From Paracentrotus lividus (taxonomy: Eukaryota; Echinodermata; Echinoidea; Camarodonta; Echinidae), in NCBI GenBank assembly GCA_940671915.1, contig CALNVZ010003434.1, positions 19,517,077 to 19,581,076 of the forward strand: a stretch of 64,000 bases of DNA, read 5' to 3'. Each line of letters begins with the position of its first letter. Position 1 is the stretch's first letter. The notes under the pieces are model-generated. The model made no database searches. It was not told the DNA's origin and saw only the letters and a program-made list of their open reading frames with translations. Made by a program: the position numbers and the translations under genes. Of the stretch, positions 1 to 12,200 are shown in pieces.

Positions 1-266
1 AAGATTTCATATGATGATATTTAGAGCATAGCGTACACCGCTATTATACACTTTCACACCTTTCGTGCAGATATAAAATTAGCAGTTTGAAAAAAAATTA
101 TGGTAGCCTATAACGATGTTATGAGGATGCTTTTCAGTTACCCAGGCACCCTAAGGCTGGTAGAATGTTTGCTGATGCCAATACCTTCATGTCAAAATGT
201 AGGTAGAAATTTGATTTTCTAGTTTATTCACAGAATTGACACGTCTAAAAATACAATTGTCAATAT

Positions 267-458
267 CAGGGGCCGCGGAGCGTTTTTGAAAGTGGAGAGG
301 CTGAGCCGAAAGTTGGGGGGGGGGGCTGAACAGGCTAAAAATCACAAATGTATGGTCATTTTTGCATCTTTGTACACGTTGGCTGAAAAAAGTGGGGGGG
401 GGGGCTGCAGCCCCCCCCCCCCCCACAGCCCCCACAGCCCCCGGCTCCTCGGCCCCTG
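267..458. repeat. Short inverted-repeat element with long G/C runs
   Basis: The ends are inverted copies: CAGGGGCCGCGGAGC on the left, and the complement of CAGGGGCCGAGGAGC on the right. The inside carries G runs of about 11-13 and a C run of about 16. Open frames here only translate the homopolymers. It looks like a non-autonomous DNA transposon. The 8-bp flanks are similar but not identical, so the superfamily is not settled. Confidence 0.55.
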
Positions 459-599
459 AATATGAATCCTTTGCAGGGCAGTACGAGTTTTATATCTGCA
501 TGAATTAAACCAGTCATTCATCTTGCCACACAAAATTTTTCATAAGATTTCCTTTGTGGTTTCAAAATAGTTGTTTCGTACTCTGTATTTCATTGTTTA

Positions 600-775
600 T
601 CTTTAGTATCATCTTAATATATTGCCTTGTTTATAGTTGTACAATACGCTATCATTTATGTGTTTCAGTATTATCACTGTACACTTATCTTGTTTGACAC
701 GTAATCTACATGATAACTGTTGGACCTCTGCACATAATGCAGCTGTGTCGCGAATAAAGTCTTGAGTTGAAGTAC
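600..775 (+). repeat. Possible 3' end of a non-LTR retroelement or unspliced transcript
   Basis: An AT-rich stretch ends in GCGAATAAAGTCTTGAGTTGA, which contains a polyadenylation hexamer followed by a short TTGAGTTGA-type tail. No coding sequence could be attached to it. It could equally be the 3' UTR of a gene lying outside the window. Confidence 0.25.
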
Positions 776-1124
776 TTTTCAAATTGATACGCAGTTAAAA
801 AATATATATATATATATAAAAAAATACAGAAAAGTGATGTCAGCAGAGTTGCCATACAAAAGTGTAAGTTTTGTTGTAAATTCCTCCTCTAATAAAGAAA
901 GAGAAGAAAAAAATCTTTAGAGTTCTATAGCTTACATATTTGGTTAAAACGGAACAAATGTGTTACTTTTGATGTATATTTTGTATTTCTCACGTAATTA
1001 TTTGCAGGAGAAATTTACAACAAAATTGTTTTTAAAATTACATTTTTTTTATAGCGACTCTGCTGACAGCAGATTTGCTGTAAAAATATAATTTTCTTTT
1101 TTTTTACAGTGTATTCTTTTTTAA

Positions 1125-1331
1125 ACGTCGCCGAGACTTCTCTGCGACGGAACAAATATTATAACATGTTAACATGATAAAGCAGGTGAAAAGGTACATG
1201 ATTTCAAAGTTCTCCAAGTAATACACTAAAAATTATGACCTATTTAGTTCGATTTCCCGCTACTCATAAGACGTTATGATAACTTAAACTAGGCTCAAAC
1301 CCGTCCCATGGAGAGTGTGGTACCACCATAG
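1125..1331. repeat. GAGACGTCTC-family element, copy 1 (decayed)
   Basis: It carries the family's CGTCGCCGAGACTTCTCTGCGACGG core, a 'caaacccgtc' segment, and the terminal 'gtggtaccaccata'. It is more diverged than the copies at 4,010, 7,413, 11,057 and 26,310. The left boundary is approximate. Confidence 0.45.
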
Positions 1332-1809
1332 GTCCATGATGTGGTATAAGTTTATTGTTATTTTAATAAATTACTGAAATATTTTGTGTAAGCAATAATG
1401 GAGTATAAAAAATGGCATCATATCATTATCAGTATGGTTAGAGTACCACAATTTTAAGCTTTGTTTCAACTAGCATGGTCTCCTGTTATCAAATACCTCC
1501 ACATTAATTTTCGTCAAAAATTATAATATGTTAACATGATAAAGCAGGTGAAAAGGTACATAATTTCAAAGTTCTCCACTTAATACACTAAAAATTATTA
1601 CTTATTTACGAAGAAGGGCGTTACAATATCAATTTGATTAAACATGATAACCAATCATAATTGACCTTCATATTTTTAATAAGGTGTTTATTAATTGTTA
1701 AACGCATACTGGATGTGTGACTCACCTTCCTTCATATTTCAAACTCATAATGTACCTCAACCACTCGATAAACCGTACTCTTTTTCCAGTATGGGTATGG
1801 CAATGCTTG

Positions 1810-2042
1810 TTCATTATTATCATTATTATAATTATCATTATTATTATTAGCAGTAGTAGTATTATTATTATTGTTATTATTATTATTATCATCATCATCA
1901 TCATCATCAGTATTATCATCATCATCATCATCATCATCATCATTATTTGTATTATTATTATTATCATCATCATCATCATCATCAGTATTATTATCATCAT
2001 CATCATCATCATCATTATTTGTATTATTATTATTATTATTGG
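1810..2042. repeat. Trinucleotide microsatellite (ATT/ATC)n
   Basis: About 230 bp of interrupted ATT and ATC repeats, giving homopolymeric Ile, Leu/Ser or Met frames that are not genes. The block 'tcatcat..cattatttgtattattatt' occurs twice, so the array itself was locally duplicated. Confidence 0.95.
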
Positions 2043-4009
2043 TATTCTATAATTATATACAGAAGTCAAAACTGTCATATCCCTTTTATAATTGCATGAA
2101 TAAATATCAATAATCTCTAATTTATTAACTTATGTTTATACTTATCAGTTTCTAAAAGCGATGCCAAAACAATTATTATTTCAAACAATCAACAAACAAA
2201 CGAAATATGTTGTTACAGGTACTGTATCTCCTATCTTACTATTAAATAGTATACCCAAACCATTATCAATTATCCACTCACTCGGTGATATTCCATCGAC
2301 ACGTTAGTATAAGTCGAGTAGAAGCTTATATTTTTCTCATATGTTGTTTGAAATCTACTTACCTGATAATGTAAGCGTTGAAAGACTATATTATCAGGAA
2401 ATCTTGTCTTGGTGTTCAAATCAGGTAATACATGAAGGTAAAAAGCAAATGTTTGAAGATGTAATCCGTATTACATAAAATACTGCGCCTGCATCTCACA
2501 TTTAATGTATTCCTCTTCTTTCTGTAAAGATTTTCTCCAAACGAAGTGTTGGTAGGCATATGTTGTAAAATATCCATGCAGAAACAAGCTCAGTAACAGC
2601 ATGAGCATATACCCTTTTTCGTGAGCATTTAATTCGGTGTTGTGAAGGTTTCAATGAATGACGCAGAATTTAAGCTATTTTGTTCAATTCAAATACATCA
2701 GGATTATAATAGATAATCATTGACTTTCAATAATGAGGATTAAGGTTACGTGACAACCAGCTGATTGAATCTCGTTGATTTGAGGGACGAATCTTCCCAT
2801 CTGCAGGCTCTGTCACACTTGAATGATTTTTAACGTCCTTGCTCCGTCTTAAAAAAAGGACCTACCCTAAAATTAAGTAATTTTATCAAAAGCTGAACAT
2901 GAGAGAAACCGAGAAAGACATTTTGGGGAAATTTAGAGTAATGGTAAGAAAGTTATGAATATATTTATGATGCGAGAAAAGTTGATCACTTTTACAAATT
3001 GGCAATGCGATCAAAAAGATGTGATGTTATGAATTATTTATCATTTGTTAAGAACAATTTGTTAAGGCAGATGCATGACATATTTCTATCAATATCCATC
3101 AATATATTTTCATCAATATAACTTAATCGAAGTAATTGAGACAGTTTGTTCACAAATGAAATGACATAAAACCAGTAAAAAAAAAAAACAAATATGAAGT
3201 AATATTGCTATGACATCAAAGCTTTGTGACCGATATGTCATAGTGATCAGCTATTTTGGGCATCGTGAAAATATTTATTACTTTCTAATCATTAGTTTTA
3301 TTTCTCTCAAGATCTTTTTAAATCTATTTCTCTTTTTTTTTTTTTTTTTTCGTTTTTTTTTTTTCTTATTTTTTACTTTTAATTAAACAAAATTGTTTTC
3401 AGGGCGGACTCTATTTCTAAAAATGTTAAACATCGTTTGACATCCTGTCACCAGGGTAAGTAACCATCTTACGACGTAGAGAGATGCAGCAGCACGTCGT
3501 AGATAGTTGCATATTACACTTGCTCATGTTGTACCCACCACATAACCACATGACCAGGTCCTACAAACAGGATTATTTGACAAATGACGTCTCTTTTTGT
3601 CATTTTGCAGTAGTTTAAAGGCTGTAACTTAATTTTATTTTGAATTATTGAACCAGATCTAAGTCTGGTTCTCATTATCGGAAAAGAGTTTGGTTAGACA
3701 GGTACTATCGAAAGCTAAACCTCCCAAAAAGCTAGTCAACCAAACATAATTATTCAAAGTATTCATGGTGGCCTACTCCTCGTTTTGATGGTGATTATCT
3801 GCGGTAATAGATAAAGTGAACTCATTCCATTTAAAACCACCTTTGAGGTCGCATAGAGAAAATAAGTCAGGCGTGTGTGTTTATCTGGATCTTCCATTAT
3901 TATTAGTAGACAAAGGTGACTGCCGGACTTCAAACTTATGAAAAAAAATTCTTTTCAAAGGAAAAATATGCTTTAGTCATCATAATCAACTTTCGCTGTG
4001 GTCTTAAAG
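2043..4009. other. No gene recognised
   Basis: AT-rich sequence with no open frame above 60 codons that resembles a protein. It includes a T-rich tract near 3,330-3,375. I see no RNA gene or clear element ends. Confidence 0.6.
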
Positions 4010-4302
4010 TATTATCTCACTTGATGAGACTTCTCCCAGACTCGGACATACTGCAAAGACGACTTGGGGATGTCTAAGAGACGTTTCCGAGAAGAGGAAA
4101 AATTTTACAAAATAAATAAAAACATGTTAAATTTTTACGCGACTTCTGAGACGTCAGGGAGACTCTCCAAAACACCACCCTGACGACTCTGAGACGTCTT
4201 CCTGATGACGACTCCGAGACGGAGTCGCAAACTAGTCCCAAACCAGTCTCAAACCAGTTTCAAACCCGTCTCATATGATTATGGCAAGTGAGACACCACC
4301 AT
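4010..4302. repeat. GAGACGTCTC-family inverted-repeat element, copy 2
   Basis: It begins near 'attatctcacttg' and ends with the inverse form 'caagtgagacaccacca', so the ends are inverted repeats. The inside has several GAGACGTC/GACGTCTC-like palindromes and repeated 'ccagtctcaaacc'. There are no coding remnants. It abuts reverse-transcriptase debris on the right. Confidence 0.6.
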
Positions 4303-4561
4303 AACACTATGAGCAAGACAAATTACAAAATTTGTAGGGGCATGTAAAGATGCTTTAAAGAATGGAGAAATTATAACGTTTTCAGATGAACCTACTCTTG
4401 ACGTATATAAGTACAACCTCTTTTCTAGATTCACAAAACAAATTAAAAACTGATTTTAATGCAATGTGTAAATGGATTAAACGTAATTAGTTCTAATTAA
4501 ATATCGACAAAACTAAGAGATGAGATGTGCATTGAACAATGTCAAAATTTTAAACGTCTTA
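4303..4561 (+). pseudogene. Non-LTR reverse transcriptase fragment (5' of insertion)
   Basis: Read in shifting plus-strand frames, this resembles the region after the catalytic box of a non-LTR reverse transcriptase: a degenerate 'FSDEPTL' where (F/Y)ADDTTL is expected, then KWI.., then NIDKTK. Stops and frameshifts are frequent. The rest of the domain lies at 5,632-6,232, beyond a Tc1-like insertion. The upstream part is missing, cut off by the element at 4,010-4,302. Confidence 0.5.
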
Positions 4562-4563
4562 TA

Positions 4564-5629
4564 CAGTGCGTCCCAGAAAAAAGTATACCCAACTTTGAGG
4601 GCCTCATATAAAGAATTCATAAATCATGTGACCATATATTATATCTCATGTTAAAGAGTAACTCATATTCTATTCAATTATATAAAATTTATGTCTGTGC
4701 TGTCACGAATGACCGAGTATTCATACTTTTAAAAAAATCCGTCGAAAGTGCTTTGTACCAAGTTTGGGTTATTTTGGGTTTAGCTAATTTCAACTTACCA
4801 ACTTCTTCAACGTGCCCACCTTCCCTCTCAATGCATAAATCGCAGCGTCGTTGCACGTCTTGGACAGCTCGTTATCATTGAGCGCAATTATGCTATTACC
4901 AAACACCTCCCGAAGTCGATCTGGAACTGCTACACTCCGGTGTGCAGGGGCACCTCCTCCGTGTTGCATGGTATCTGCTGACTACAAAAACCTTCTGCTC
5001 TGATGTTAGCTGCACCATTTTGGTTGCATGAGGTATCCCGACACATGAAATCAATGTTTTACTTATTTCTAAGGCACTTGAAATTCAAGGAAGGACACAA
5101 TGGAAGATCATCCAAGTGTTCATACATACCAAGAGCAATTGAAAGAGGACTTCATCAAGATAGCATCCCAAGTAACGCTTTATCCCTCGTGAATAACTCA
5201 GGAAGGCTTACCTCAAACAATGAATGATGATCAGGGAGCCAGGATTTCACTGACAATATATCATGAATATGATTAACATTTTTGGTCAATTCTCTTGAGC
5301 TACATTTCGCATATAATATGTTTGCTTAAGTAATGCAAACATTGTTTTGAAATTTTATCCACTTTGCATCATTTTCAGACTAAAACAAAAAACATGAGGA
5401 TTATTGAAATGAAAATTTTACTTCCGAAAAACTTGGTACAAAGCACTTTCGACGGATTTTTTCAAAGTTCAAGTACTCAGTCGTTCGTTACAGCATTGAC
5501 ATAAATTTTGTATCATCGAACAGAACATGAGTTAGTCTTTAACATAAAATGAAAAATAAGGTCACATGATTTATGAATTTCTAATACGAGACCTTCAAAG
5601 TTGGGTATACTTTTTTCTGGGACGCACTG
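4564..5629. mobile_element. Tc1/mariner-like element with ~215-bp terminal inverted repeats
   Basis: Both ends read CAGTGCGTCCCAGAAAAAAG inward, followed by a GTATACCCAACTTTGA-type continuation. The inverted similarity runs about 215 bp, to the 'ccgtcgaaagtgctttgtaccaagttt' segment. TA flanks both ends (4,562-4,563 and 5,630-5,631), the expected target-site duplication of IS630/Tc1/mariner elements. The middle holds only a remnant of transposase on the minus strand. It is inserted in non-LTR retrotransposon sequence. Its right end recurs at 9,216-9,286 because of the tandem duplication there. Confidence 0.85.
4800..4985 (-). pseudogene. Transposase remnant (IS630/Tc1/mariner type)
   Basis: On the minus strand the sequence reads MQHGGGAPAHRSVAVP followed by a leucine/phenylalanine-rich stretch (LREVFGNSIIAL). 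This resembles the 'QDGAPxH' block before the second catalytic aspartate region of DDE transposases in this superfamily. The usual aspartate in QDGAP is lost and no full frame survives, so it cannot be functional. It sits between the two terminal repeats of the element, as expected. The assignment rests on this one block. Confidence 0.5.
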
Positions 5630-5631
5630 TA

Positions 5632-6232
5632 TAGTGTCCCTGTAGATAATAATTTATTATGTTTAGATCATGTGGAACGTATTTGCCGATCCGTGCTCAG
5701 GAGGGTAAAACCGTTTGCGGATGAATCATCTTTGTAATTGGTTTATATCATTTCTCATTCAATATAGATTATGAAATTACAGGAAATAGATTTGTATGTC
5801 AAATAACGAAATTACAAAACAGGGCTGACAGAATGATTTCAAATTGCAAGTCACCATCCAATGAATTATTTACTCGCCAGAAATGGATGAGTTTTTGCTT
5901 TTAAGTGCAATTATCATATAAATGACTTTGGCGGCTGATCATTAAAACGTCGTTTACGAAGAAGTTTCAACTAATTAAAAATAACAATATCCGACAAAGT
6001 GCAAAAAAAAAAAAAATCTTATAAATCATAAATGTAATACAGAGTATGTCAATAATGCATTACTATATATAGTACTTCGGAATAATCTTCCTTTAAACAT
6101 GAAAACAATAAAGATCTAAACAATTTTAAACTGTTACTTAAGAAGTATTATCTAAGTTTAAAACAGCTCTTTACATTGTTCAATCTGATCTTGTTATCCT
6201 GTTTAAATATATTTGAATAAATAAATAAATGT
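5632..6232 (+). pseudogene. Non-LTR retrotransposon ORF2 C-terminus and tail
   Basis: In shifting plus-strand frames this reads as the C-terminal part of a non-LTR ORF2: 'ITKLQNR' (the LQ(K/N)R..RII block), then 'NYHINDL', then 'LPLNMKTIKDLNNFK', each separated by frameshifts. It ends in an AATAAATAAATAAATG-type tail near 6,215-6,230. The upstream half is at 4,303-4,561. A second copy in the tandem duplication lies at about 9,287-9,885. It is decayed or riddled with read errors. Confidence 0.55.
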
Positions 6233-7412
6233 ATAGTAGATGGTTTAAAAAGTCTTATCGGCTTCTTGTGCCGTCAACATAATCCTCTCTTTAACCGCTT
6301 TTCCTTCATTTCCCCCTTTTCAGAATATCAGTCAGTCTGACAATATCTTTTCGCATTTTCAGTAATAACAAATTGTATAATTGCTCATTCTAAACTGATT
6401 TCCTTGATACCACATCTATTTCATTTTATTGACCTTCTTACGAATAATTATGTAATATGTTGCCATGCATGTCCGTGATACATTTAATTGTATTCATCAT
6501 TTAAAGTGTATATAGTTGTATCTGTCTATGCAAGGCCCCATTTAACACCAACATTTGTTAAATAGGTTGAGAATGTTTAAGTAGTAGACAAATAAATATA
6601 ATTATAAGAAAAAAAGTGTATATATTCTTACTTACTTTACTACCTTTCTTACCTACTTTACTACTTTTATTACTTTATTAACATAAGAAGGCAGACTTAC
6701 AAAATGCTCATAAATGGGCAAGCATAACTGCTTTTTGCCCACAACCACACAAGTCATGATTATGAAATTTTGTTAGCAACCATAAAATTTCGAGTTATAA
6801 AAACAAAATGTGTTTTAGAAAATGAGAACATTCTTAAAAAGAGTTTTAACTAATGGCGTTACATTAATATTAAAACAAGTTAAAAGAAGTTATTTGAATT
6901 CTTACCCGAACAAGGTGAAACAAGAAGAAAAAAAAATGGTCCGAGATGACAACTGCATGTGCGACAAACTGGCTTCAAAAAGTCGATGCCTCACTATGAA
7001 TATTATTCTTGGGCAATTCCATTTTTGAAACCGGGGTGCAGAAGACATGAGGCAAAGTGTGCGTCGCGATATGAAAAAATTCATTTAAGTACAACAGGAA
7101 TTCATATACAATAAGACATAAACCATCAAATTAATGATTGTGACAAGTTGAACGACATCATCTTTTTTTGTTCAAAACTACCTTGTCCTCAACAGGGATA
7201 AAATAAAGGGATATGGTTACAGATTGTCAAAGACGCGCGTATAACGTATCATTGAATGAGATCCAGTTTCCTATGTGACCATCCACATCACTTCTTCACT
7301 TTTCAGGTTGTAAGCCGTGGTCTGATTTGATCATAATTATGCCCCAGTCATACCAGCAAATTAAAGCGTTTCCTATTTGACAGATTCTTTGTTATTCGAC
7401 ATTCTGTTGTAC
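6233..7412. other. No gene recognised
   Basis: AT-rich sequence with short chance frames only. A 'gggcaattccat' motif near 7,013 recurs at 8,107 and in inverse form near 17,608, hinting at dispersed repeat ends, but no element could be delimited. Confidence 0.5.
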
Positions 7413-7724
7413 TGGTATCTCACTTGCCATGAGATGGATTAGGGACTGCTTTGAGACGGGTTTGAGACGATTTTGAAACTTGTCGCGGAGACGTCTCAGA
7501 GATGTCTCCGCGACAGAAACAAAAATGTCAGAAACGTCTCTGCAACAAAAAAAAAAGTATCGGGGACGTCTCCGCGACGGAAAAAATGTATCGGAGACGT
7601 CTCCGCGACAGCAACAAAAAAAAAAAAAAAAGTATCAGAGACGTCCCCGCGACGGAAAAAGGTATCGGAGGCGTCTCTGAGTGTAGGTACTGCAGAGACG
7701 TTTTCGTGAAGTGAAATACCACCA
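7413..7724. repeat. GAGACGTCTC-family inverted-repeat element, copy 3
   Basis: The ends 'tggtatctcacttgcc' and 'gaagtgaaataccacca' are inverted. The inside is a minisatellite of about 30-40 bp with the core CGGAGACGTCTCCGCGACGG, repeated roughly five times and separated by A runs. Frames here translate as repetitive Arg/Ser/Thr peptides and are not genes. The duplicated counterpart is at 11,057-11,364. Confidence 0.75.
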
Positions 7725-8397
7725 CGACAAAGCTTATTCGATGGTCATAACCGGTCGTATGCTCCCGTCATGGAATCGGCCAAGTTCTTCTATTCCTACG
7801 GTTTTTTATATGACTGTAGAAAAGGTACTGCAAAAACCTCCTGCGTGACGTGCCTGCTCCGTGTGTGTCTGAAAAAAAAACTAGCCCTAGGTGAGACGTA
7901 TAATTCTATGAAATACACCGTAATATAAATCGCGAGTTTCACGATGCTCGTGTGACCAATCGCAACTACGACATTACAGTTTTCTTTCAAAACTTCATAC
8001 CGGTTTTACATTTGGTCGACGATCATCGTACGAGCACCCTTAGGGAGTCTATGGTCAAAATATGTGTTTTTGTGTGCGGGGGGGGGGGGGGGGATGGTTG
8101 CATATGGGCAATTCCATGAATTAGTGGACATGGACATAAAAATTAGAAATACGATTTCCCAGGTGAAATTTGTGTTTTATGGTAGAAGATATGTTGAACA
8201 ATACAGACCAAAGGTCTGAAAGTCAATTAATTACAAGAAAATATCAAAATATGTGGATTTAGCACAGTTCATATTCTAGGCTGAAATTATGAGTAAAACA
8301 CTACAAAAAGTTTAAGACATCAGTGAATACTACAAAAAGGGTCTTTTCAGTAAATTTAGGAACATTCAACAATTGAATATAATTGTCTTTCAGAAAT

Positions 8398-9196
8398 CAG
8401 TTCAGTTCAGTTCAGTTCATTTATTTCACATCCATTAAAAGACATATTAACAATTACAGTATTTGAATAAACAAAGCAACATATAAAATACAATCATGTT
8501 TTACTTTAATATATAACATAACAGTTTACAATATATAAAAGATAAAAAGAAAAAACAATGCAGCGGATGGAGGGATCAGCAAAAGCCATTGGCTTGTCAA
8601 GGCTGATCCCCATTTTACTACATTGTTTAAAAAAAACTAAATGTCTAAACTAACAAAAACAGAAAAGGGGGGCTTAAAAAAAAATAACAAACAAACACAG
8701 AAAAGGCTTTTTTTTACAGGCAGTTACATAAGAGGGTTCAAGTATTTCATTTTAAAATTACGTTTAAAGGAAGATAGAGAAGGGGAATTTTTAAGACTTT
8801 CTGATAAATTGTTCCACATAACTGGTCCTTTATATCTAATAATAGTTCTGGAAAAATTATATTTGGTTCTAGGAATATATATTTTTTCGGAGTTTCTAGT
8901 AGTATATGTATTTATGGATTTGTTTGAGACAAAATAATTATTAAAACAAGAAGGAAGTGCATTTTTCATATACAAAAACATAAAAGAGGTAACTGATAGT
9001 TCATAAATGTGCTCTAATTTTAGAATATTTAATTTTACAAATAATTTATCAGTATGAGCTTTATATGATGAGTTTGTAATTATCCTAACAACTTTTTTTT
9101 GTAAAAAAAAATATTTTGTTGAACAAATAGGAAGCACAGCCTCCCCATAAAATGATACAATAGTTCAAATCTGGCAATATCATGGTGTTATATAAG
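8398..9196 (-). pseudogene. Non-LTR retrotransposon 3' end, truncated by duplication (copy A)
   Basis: Minus-strand frame 8,724-9,137 encodes the C-terminal region of a CR1/jockey-like ORF2, with LQKKVVRII near its start and PVMWNNL..FKRNFK near its end. The 3' end at about 8,398-8,420 is a TGAAC pentanucleotide run, typical of this class. The upstream reverse transcriptase is absent because the copy is cut at about 9,196. The full-length relative is at 12,030-15,150. Confidence 0.75.
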
Positions 9197-9215
9197 TTAA
9201 AAAGAGAGAGATAAA

Positions 9216-12200
9216 GTAAGGTCACATTGATTTATGAATTTCTAATAGAGACCTTCAAAGTGGGTATACTTTTTCTGGACGCACTGTATAGTGTCCCTGT
9301 TAGATAATAATTATATGTTTAGATCATGTGGAACGTATTTTGCCGATCCGTGCTCAGGAGGGTTAAAACCGTTTTGCGGTGAATTCATCTTTGTAATTGG
9401 TTTATATCATTTCTCATTCAATATAGATTATGAAATTACAGGAATAGATTTGTATGTCAAAATAACGAAATTACAAAACAGGGTCTGACAGAATGATTTC
9501 AAATTGCAAGTACCATCCAATGAATATTTACTCGCCAGAAATGGATGAGTTTTTGCTTTTAAGTGCAATTATCATATAAATGACTTGTGGCGGCTGATCA
9601 TTAAACGTCGTTTACGAAGAAGTTTCAACTAATTAAAAAATAACAATATCGCAAAGTGCAAAATAAAAAAAAATCTTATAAATCATATAATGTAATCAGA
9701 GTATGTCAATATGCAATTACTATATATAGTACTTCGGAATAATCTTCCTTAAACATGAAAACAATAAAGATCTAAACAATTTTAAACTTACTTAAGAAGT
9801 ATTATCTAAGTTAAACAGCTCTTTACATTGTTCAATCTGATCTTGTTATCCTGTTTAAATATATTTGAATAAATAAATAAATGTATAGTAGATGGTTTTA
9901 AAAAGTCTTATCGGCTTCTTGTGCCGTCAACATAATCCTCTCTTAACCGCTTTTCCTTCATTTTCCCCTTTTCAGAATATCAGTCAGTCTGACAATATCT
10001 TTTCGCATTTCAGTAATAAAATATTGTATAATTGCTCATTCTAAACTGATTTCCTTGATACCCACATCTATTTCATTTATTGACCTTCTTACGAATATTA
10101 TGTAATATGTTGCCATGCATGTCCGTGATACATTTAATTGTATTCATCATTTAAGTGTATATAGTTGTATCTGTCTATGCAAGGCCCATTACCACAACAT
10201 TTGTTAAATAGGTTGAAATGTTTAAGTAGTAGACAAATAAAATATAATTATAAGAAAAAAAGTGTAATATTCTTACTTACTTTACTTACCTTCTTACCTA
10301 CTTTACTACTTTTATTACTTATTAACATAAGAAGGCAGACTTACAAAATGCTCATAACATGGGAGCATAACTGCTTTTTGCCCACAACCACACAAGTCAT
10401 GATTATGAAATTTGTTGTTAGCAACCATAAAATTTCGAGTTATAAAAACAAAAATGTGTTTTAGAAAATGAGAACATTCTTAAAAAGAGTTTTAACTAAT
10501 GGCGTTACATTAATATTAAAACAAGTTAAAAGAAGTTATTTGAATTCTTACCCGAACAAGTGAAACAAGAAGAAAAAAAAATGGTCCGAGATGACAACTG
10601 CATGTGCGAAAACTGGCTTCAAAAAGTCGATGCCTCACTATGAATATTATTCTTGGGCAATTCCATTTTTGAAACCGGGTGCAGAAGACATGAGGCAAAG
10701 TGTGCGTCGCGATATGAAAAAATTCATTTAATACAACAGGAATTCAATACAATAAGACATAAAACCATCAAATTAATGATTGTGACAAGTTGAACGACAT
10801 CATCTTTTTTTGTTCAAAACTACCTTGTCCTCAACAGGGATAAAATAAAGGATTATGGTTACAGATTGTCAAAGACGCGCGCGTATAACGTATCATTGAA
10901 TGAGATCCAGTTTCCTATGTGACCATCCACATCACTTCTTCACTTTTCAGGTTGTAAGCCTGGTCTGATTTGATCATAATTTATGCCCCAGTCATACCAG
11001 CAAATTAAAGCGTTTCCTATTTGACAGATTCTTTGTTATTCGACATTCTGTTGTTACTGGTATATCTCACTTGCCATGAGATGGATTAGGGACTGCTTTG
11101 AGACGGGTTTGAGACGATTTTGAAATTGTCGCGGAGACGTCTCAGAGATGTCTCCGCGACAGAAACCAAAAAATGTCAGAAACGTCTCTGAACAAAAAAA
11201 AAAGTATCGGGGACGTCTCTGCGACGGAAATGTATCGGAGACGTCTCCCGACAGCAAAACAAAAAAAAAAAAAGTATCAGAGACGTCCCGCGACGGAAAA
11301 AGTATCGGAGGCGTCTCTGAGTGTAGGTACTGCAGAGACGTGTTTCGTGAAGTGAAATACCACCACGACAAAGCTTATTCGATGGTCATAACGGTCGTTG
11401 CTCCCTCATGGAATCGGCCAAGTTCTTCTATTCCTACGGTTTTTATATGACTGTAGAAAGGTACTGCAAAACTCCTGCGTGACGTGCCTGCTCGTGTGTG
11501 TCTGAAAAAAAAACTAGCCCTAGGTGAGACGTATAATTCTATGAAATACACCGTAATATAAATCGCGAGTTTCACGATGCTCGTGTGACCAATCGCAACT
11601 ACGACATTACAGTTTTCTTTCAAAACTTCATACCGGTTTACATTTGGTCGACGATCATCGTACGAGCACCCTTAGGGAGTCTATGGTCAAAATATGTGTT
11701 TTTGTGTGCGGGGGGGGGGGATGGTTGCATTATGGGCAATTCCATGAATTAGTGGACATGGACATAAAAATTAGAAATACGATTTCCCAGGTGAAATTTG
11801 TTGTTTTATGGTAGAAGATATGTTGAACAATACAGACCAAAGGTCTGAAAGTCAATTAATTTACAAGAAAAATATCAAATATATGTGGAATTTAGCACAG
11901 TTCATATTCTATTAGGCTGAAATTATGAGTAAAACACTAAAAAAGTTTAAGACATCAGTGAATACTACAAAAAGGGTCTTTTCAGTAAATTTAGGAACAT
12001 TCAACAATTGAATATAATTGTCTTTCAGAAATCAGTTCAGTTCAGTTCAGTTCATTTATTTCACATCCATTAAAGACATATTAAAATTACAGTATTTTGA
12101 TAAACAAAGCAACTATAAAATACAATCATGTTTACTTTAATATATAACATAACAGTTTACAATATATAAAAGATAAAAAGAAAAAACAATGGCAGGCGGA

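Larger units (their letters stand above)
5557..9196. repeat. 3.6-kb tandem duplication, copy A
   Basis: The segment from 'taaggtcacatg' to 'tggtgttatataagtt' is repeated at 9,216-12,820. The two copies are nearly identical in order and content and differ mostly by one- or two-base indels scattered throughout, many not in homopolymers. The copy starts inside the right end of the Tc1-like element and ends inside a minus-strand non-LTR element, so its limits match no element boundary. That favours an assembly or segmental duplication over transposition. Confidence 0.85.

Noticed and set aside
1717-2113. Open frames of 80-118 codons on both strands
   Set aside because: Translation of an ATT/ATC microsatellite: homopolymeric Ile, Met, Leu and Ser only.
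7473-7725. Basic Arg/Ser/Lys-rich frames resembling small nuclear proteins
   Set aside because: They are repeat translations of the GAGACGTCTC minisatellite. Similar frames appear in three phases and on the other strand.
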